Source of the DNA: Citrus sinensis
Lineage: Eukaryota > Streptophyta > Magnoliopsida > Sapindales > Rutaceae
DNA length: 64,000 nucleotides
Reading direction: 5' to 3'
Assembly (NCBI RefSeq): GCF_022201045.2
Contig: NC_068558.1
Span: forward strand, 45,287,001 to 45,351,000
The number at the start of each line of letters is the position of its first letter. Position 1 is the first letter of the stretch. The notes beneath the pieces were generated by a model, which saw nothing but the letters and a program-made list of their open reading frames with translations, was not told where the DNA came from and did not search any database. The translations under genes were made by a program, and so were the position numbers. Below, piece by piece: positions 58,492 through 64,000 of this stretch.

Positions 58492-61400
58492 AGATCCATT
58501 TCAGTATTTCCTCATATTATATCTATTCTGATTACTTGTTCTAGCTCTTTTTTCTTTTTTTCTCCTGCGATCAAATCTGTGGACTTGTTTGAATTGTTTA
58601 TGAGATCATTCTTAGTTTATGTTCTGTTGAAATTTTGTTTACTTTTTAGATATATGTTTTTTTTTTTTGGGTTGTATAAGATGCTTTAATACTATGCCAG
58701 TTTTTTCTCAAGTGGTTGGTTATTTAGTGGTGGATATTGTTATTCACTCGTAACTTTGTATGATCAAGCCCACCTGTGGTTGGGACTCTCAGTCATTTTG
58801 AGCTAGTAAGGCATTGTTTGTGCTGCTTTTCCCACAAATTTAGTTAATAGCTTGTTGCTCAGCTGCAAGAACAGCACTTGTGGTGATTGGTGATTGTTAA
58901 ACTCATTTCCGTTTCTCAGTGAAATGGGAGAATTAATGTCAGAAGTACCATGCTGTAATGTATTATATAGTTGTTAGCTGGACATTGGCGTTGTCTTCAG
59001 AGTCAAATCTTGTGGGGGATTTGAATTGGATTGATGAATTAGGTAACCTTTGAATGGCTGATGTTTGGTTCTAGTTAATTACTATTTAGGATTTGCTGGG
59101 GCTAAAAGGTCAGTCTAACAACTCTTGAGGGTAGAGCTGATACTTACTGGCTAAATTTATGGATGCTGAATATCAAAGTCAAAGAAAAGTTTAACAGCAC
59201 ATAGTGCTGAAAACAGTCACAGTAAAGCGACGCTTGGTCACAAGTATGAGGAAGTGGCGCTACTTATGGCAACCCAGACTGGCAGTGGCAGTGATGATAA
59301 ATAACTATGGCTGGAATGTTCGCTCTGGCCTCTTGGGGTGGAGGTGATACTTACTGGCTAAATTTCATTAAATAAAATTATTCAAATAATAAACTAATTA
59401 ATATTTTTTAAGTAAATCATGAATAACAAAAAAATAAATTACTTGATTAAAAACAATGAATAAATCATTTTAAAGTTATAAATAAAAGTGGTGTAATAAA
59501 TTATGGAAGGTATAACAAATGGAAAAATGTTTTTCTTCACATTATCTAATCTTTGCTAAACCCATATGAAAATTGGGATTAATAATTCCATGGATTTAGG
59601 ATTAAAATTTAAATTTAGTCCATCAACCCAATTCATGTAGATTAATGTTTTATCTTAAAAATTAGTCCAACCTATACTTAATTTAAGCCCCCAAACATAA
59701 TAAGATGGATAAGTGAAATTTCATCCGAAGAATTTCAATTGCTGTGTTGACGTGGCTTGTATTTAAGTAGCCGAATAATAAATATCGAGTTGGGTATGCT
59801 TTTGTTAATACTTAATAGCGTCACTCGGTATCTTTTTAATTTTTTCAATTTCCAGAACGTTGTCCATTCATATACAGGCTGCTTCATTTTTCTTTTTGGG
59901 CTTTTTCATTTCGGCCCAACAGTTGTTGAATGCTATATTTGTACGTAAGAGTGCGCTGTTAAGACCCATCGTTCATGGGCTTCGCTTTTTTTTTTTTTTG
60001 TTACCCCCTCTAAATCATCAATTTAAAATTTTAAATGTGCTCCATAAGTCGTAAAAATTTAAAATGTTCGATTGTTCCGTACAAACTCAGATAGATTTGT
60101 GTTCATGCATACGGCAACAGCTGTAAGAGTTTCCACGTGAGACTCAATATATTTTCTTTTCTAAATAGTGATAGGTAAAGATAGAATTTTTTTTTTAATT
60201 CGTGTGGATGGAATATGTATTTTTCATTCCCCAGTAAATATTTAATTATAATATACATATTTTAAAATAAATATAAATAAAATTTGGCACAATATATCAG
60301 TTTCTTAGTTGTCGGTTTGTGAAAATTACTTTTTGAGTACGAATTTTTGTATTTGTTATTCTGTCTGTTGCTTTGTTTCCTCATATCTCTTTCAAAAGTG
60401 GCTGAGTCTGTCAATGTCGTTTCCTTTCCTATTTCCTAGATAATTTACAAGTTTGTTCGCATTGGTGTGGAACATTATTGATTATTGATGAATGAAATTG
60501 GGATAAAATATAATAAATTCTTGATCCATTACTGAATGAAAAAAAGTACATAGAAAGAGTTGGCGTTACGACTTTCTAAGAACTTTCCATGTAATTTAAT
60601 TTAATTTTATAATAAATTTAAAAATTAAAATAAAACTAACATCAGGGTGTTAAAAGATAAAAAGTGGGGACCGAATCTTCGATCCCTCTTATGGAAACAA
60701 GTTAATTTAACAACTTTGCTGACAATTATATATTTTGATTTGGTCAGAAGAGACCTCCGAATATTCTGTTCTTAGATTAGAAGGAAGGCGAGAATGCCAA
60801 CAGTTGTCTATTATTGAATTCACGATCTTTTTATTTTGTTCTGACAATGTTAAGATAGTGGGTGCTACTTCATCAATCTTACTGATTAGTATATCCGTTG
60901 TATTTGCTTCTCTGGATGGTTGGTCCCTGCCATAATGTGATGTGTTTCTAATGCCAATAAAAAATGCATGCGCGGCTTGGGGAAGGATTTTGTTTACCTA
61001 TTTAACAAAAAAGTTTTCTACCCAATAAATAAAATACATTATATAGTCCATTTTAAGAATTGGCGACTTACCCGTCCAGTGACCTTGGCACTGGGCGTTC
61101 CCTAGCTCCTTGAGAACTGAGAAGCAAAAGGCATGAAGATATCTCTTCTATGACTATGGATCATTTTACCAGACTAGTAATACCGTAATGTGATTCAATA
61201 ACGTGAAACATGCGTGAACGTGGGCCCATCTCTGTGGGGAAGTCGCCAATGTGATATTTTGAAAGTATCCTTTCCCAATTTTGTTTTTGTTAGAACGAAA
61301 ATATTAATAAAATATAAAAAAATATAAATTTTAATATATTAATAAATAAAAACTTTTATAAAAAAATTATATATATATATTTTTTTATCTTTTACTACAT

Positions 61401-62055
61401 CCTCACTTTAACGTATTATTATTATTATTATTAATCAAATGATGCTCACTGTGCTGAAATATGAAGTAGAGATATTTACATTATTTAATTGTTTATCAGC
61501 AAAATATCTTCACAGTGTATAAGCTTCCGAAAAGTGGGATTACAAACTCGGAATACTTTGTGATTATTCATTCTCATGGAAAATTTAAGACTTATTTAGT
61601 ATTGAAGTTAGATAATTATAGTTTTAAAAATTATAATATTAAAACATTAACTATTGTGACTTAAAAGTTAGGTTGATTTGATTTACTATTTTTATAATGA
61701 AAAAATTATAATTTTTTAATTATTTTTTAAAATTATTATTTAAAAATTATATTTATTACATATAATTAACTTTTATTTTATAAATATAGTTTTTTTTTAA
61801 TAAAAACTTTAACTTTTAAATTTAACAACGTCTTAAAATTGTTAGATATTTATATTGCTATCTTTATTAACCGAGTGTGAGGAGAGGGCTTCATTTTCAT
61901 ACATCGCTATGCAATCACAATACTTGCATTCTAGAATTGGTTGGATTCATTCAGCAAACGGATAATCTAATCTGATCACACATGAAATGAAATGAAATTA
62001 AAAGGTTAGATAGCTCGCGATGGGTAGCTTGTTTTGTATACTGATTGGGGAAAAA
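58492..62055. other. intergenic DNA, no gene seen
   Basis: The 3' UTR of eL22, then AT-rich DNA. A 20-base direct repeat (59139-59158 and 59346-59365) and a TTA run at 61417-61431 are the only structures noted. A frame at 60735-60935 looks weakly protein-like but matches nothing I know. Confidence 0.45.
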
Positions 62056-62181
62056 CTGTGGTGCAATTCTGATATCGTATCATAGTTACATTCAGCCGTT
62101 GTATCTTAATAGACCCCACTCATCTAAGTAGATTCAACGTCTAAATGCAACTATAGTACGGTATCACAATTGCACCGTAAC
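62056..62181. mobile_element. 126-bp MITE-like foldback
   Basis: The left arm (tgtggtgcaattctgatatc and on through gtatcatagttacatt) pairs with the right arm read on the other strand (tacggtgcaattgtgatacc, gtactatagttgcattt). About 50 bases pair with few mismatches around a short centre, gaccccactcatct. There is no coding content. The flanks give no clear duplication. Confidence 0.7.
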
Positions 62182-62539
62182 CGAACTCGACTGATTGATA
62201 CCTGTAATTTATTAATCACAATTTGTATTATTAAATAATTTATTAATCACAAAAAAATGTAAAACGACAACCACTAGAATTTAAATAGTGGAATTAGAAT
62301 TGGTTACGAGTCCAATTGTCATGGACCCACAGCAGCAAGAGCTTTACAGCTGAATTGTGGTTATAAAATGAACCCCCATAGTTTAGGCAGCGGTGATTAT
62401 ATATGCATCTCCAATCGATTGGTTTGTTTCTTGAAAGATCAAACAGCATTTGATTATTTTTGTTATTATTATTTTTACATGCAGAATTTGTTGTAGTAAC
62501 TCCATTACCATATCTATCCTTAAACCCGAGTCACCTGCT

Positions 62540-63390
62540 GTTTCTTTTACTTGCTGTTTTGTGTATTTGAACTAGATAAATCATTATTCGCCGTCGCCGG
62601 CGTTCAAGGGTGAGTCTCCGACGACCTTCTCCGTTTACTGGTAAATTTTTTCTGAATTGATTCTATCTTACAACTTCAATTTGATAAATTTTGTTATATC
62701 TCATTTCTTTCCTATGTTTTTGGCAGCTTGAAGCTTCTGAGCTCCATGTTTGCATGTTTTCAATTTTTGTAACGATTTACTCTGTTTTTTGGCTTTAAAT
62801 TATTCTTACTTTTATTATTTTTATCCTGTGCTGTTTCATTGATATTAATTTGTTTCACTCGTGTAGGACATGTATGGTAAGCTTTGTAGCGACAGATTGT
62901 CGAGGAACCAAAATTTCTTGAATTATTTTGTTCCTCTTATTCAGCTAATTGTGGGATTCTTGATCGGGACAACATCTGTATGAATTGTGAGTCCAATTCC
63001 TTAACGCTTAATGACTGAGTGGGTTTTGTTGGAGTGAAATGAATAATGAATGTGTGAAAACGGAAATTCAGATGCTAATTTTTAGTTGACCGAAGAAACT
63101 TTATCCCCCACTCTGGAAATGATACTGAACTAAGATGGAGAAACTCTCACTGAACTAACACTACTTATTGTGGGAATAAGATTATTAAGCTTAAATGTTT
63201 CAGTGCTTGGCATGTTCAACATAAGCATCAAATTTAATGCTTATTATGTAGCTATTTGATTTATACTCATATTTATTATTGAAATATCATCCGATTGCAT
63301 TTAACTTTTCCATCATCTCAGGCTCCTTTATGCTGATGGAAGAATTTTTTATGTGATAAACGTGAACTGCAACTTGGGGTTGATATAAAG
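62540..63390 (+). promoter_or_regulatory. MHX leader with introns and upstream ORFs
   Basis: Probable leader exon 1 ends at 62609 (AAGG|GTGAGT). A second leader exon may be 62867-62986 (acceptor GTGTAG, donor ATT|GTGAGT). The main exon begins at 63322 (CTCAG|GCTCC). The optional exon holds a 37-codon ORF (62870-62983). The last leader part holds MLMEEFFM (63330-63356). Arabidopsis MHX is known to have a leader intron and an inhibitory uORF, so the layout is credible. Splicing is inferred by eye. Confidence 0.55.
63330..63356 (+). promoter_or_regulatory. uORF in the MHX leader (8 codons)
   Basis: ATG at 63330 opens the peptide MLMEEFFM, ending with TGA at 63354-63356, 34 bases before the MHX start codon. 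It lies in the exon that also carries the main ATG, so every transcript using the acceptor at 63321 would contain it. By analogy with Arabidopsis MHX it may reduce main-ORF translation. Confidence 0.55.
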
Positions 63391-63784
63391 ATGGCCTCTA
63401 TACATACTCAAGCCATTGAGAGCATATCTAGAGCTTTCAATATTTTGCATTATGAAAAATGTGAAAGCTACTTGCTTTTCCGCGGGGAAACATCTCTTGG
63501 GGATGGGTTCCGGGCCTTTTTATACTTTCTTGGCCTTGCTTACTGTTTTATTGGATTGTCAGCAATAACTGCTCGGTTTTTTCGTTCTATGGAGAATGTT
63601 GTGAAACACTCGCGTAAGGTGGTAGAAATAGATCCAGTCACTAAAGCTGAAGTTGTTAGATATGAAAAGGTGTGGAATTACGCCATCACAGATATTGCCC
63701 TGCTGGCCTTTGGGACTAGCTTCCCCCAGATATCATTGGCTACAATTGATGCCATCCGAAGCATTGGAAACCTGTATGCAGGAG
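63391..63784 (+). CDS. MHX: magnesium/proton exchanger MHX, first coding exon (gene runs off the window)
   Basis: A vacuolar membrane antiporter that moves Mg2+ and Zn2+ into the vacuole in exchange for protons, of the cation/Ca2+ exchanger superfamily. Only the first 131 codons plus one base are in the window; the exon ends at GGAG|GTTTGT, and the following 216 bases show no second exon. The start [16 protein letters not shown] is followed by [20 protein letters not shown], a first membrane helix [22 protein letters not shown] (about 49-65), a loop [20 protein letters not shown], and a second helix with the ion-binding motif [16 protein letters not shown]. In the family this alpha-1 repeat holds G-T/S-S-x-P. 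Leader uORFs precede it. Confidence 0.92.
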
Positions 63785-64000
63785 GTTTGTTTCTTATGTA
63801 ATGTTTTACATCCTATCTTTAACTATTTAAATTGGACTTGCATATTCCATCTCAATCTCTTTCTGAAGCATATCTAATGTCAGCTGGATTTGAAATTCAA
63901 GCTTACTATGTGCATGATCTTATCCATTTTGACTTTTCCCGCCTACCAATAAGGTGCAAAATATCTTCTCTGCTACACATATTATTGTACACTATAAATT

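Overview
The window reads as nuclear DNA of a flowering plant. It is AT-rich, its genes are split by many introns, and the proteins match plant families closely (UDP-xylose synthase, OEP16-4, MHX, MZM1, C3H31/DExH8). A woody eudicot such as Citrus would fit, but the species cannot be proved from the sequence. All exon borders were read by eye from splice signals, reading frame and remembered family sequences. No alignment or transcript data were used.

Layout, left to right. 1-8.6 kb is AT-rich intergenic DNA with a SINE (2231-2457), a fragment of a ribosomal protein L10 gene (3625-3837), a foldback MITE with 9-bp target duplications (6978-7164) and a second SINE-like element. 8.6-16.1 kb (+) is a 14-exon CCCH zinc-finger DExH RNA helicase with a GC-AG intron. 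18.9-21.4 kb (+) is a two-exon gene of unknown function with upstream ORFs and a candidate poison exon. 22.2-22.8 kb (+) is MZM1, an LYR-type complex III assembly factor. 23.7-26.6 kb (-) is the Brix protein PPAN. 27.8-29.3 kb holds two broken LINE 3' ends. 30.2-30.8 kb (+) is a pectin methylesterase/invertase inhibitor. 32.4-34.5 kb holds two DNA-transposon-like elements, one a 767-bp foldback and one Harbinger/Tourist-like. 37.8-41.9 kb (+) is a Golgi UDP-glucuronate decarboxylase with a textbook U12 AT-AC intron and a SINE in its last intron. 42.6-44.4 kb (-) is Sm D2. 46.2-49.7 kb (-) is a monoacylglycerol-lipase/caffeoylshikimate-esterase-like hydrolase. 50.7-53 kb holds small MITEs and a minisatellite. 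53.7-56.0 kb (-) is OEP16-4. 57.3-58.5 kb (+) is ribosomal protein eL22. 63.4 kb to beyond the edge (+) is the start of MHX, whose leader carries short upstream ORFs.

The genes are ordinary housekeeping and organelle genes with no sign of a cluster. eL22 and PPAN share a telo-box near the transcription start, as is usual for plant ribosome genes. I see no CRISPR array, operon, recognisable LTR retrotransposon or obviously foreign gene block. The most unusual signals are in RNA processing (AT-AC intron, GC-AG intron, a duplicated splice donor in PPAN, a possible poison exon, leader uORFs) and in recent, well-bounded SINE, LINE and MITE insertions.
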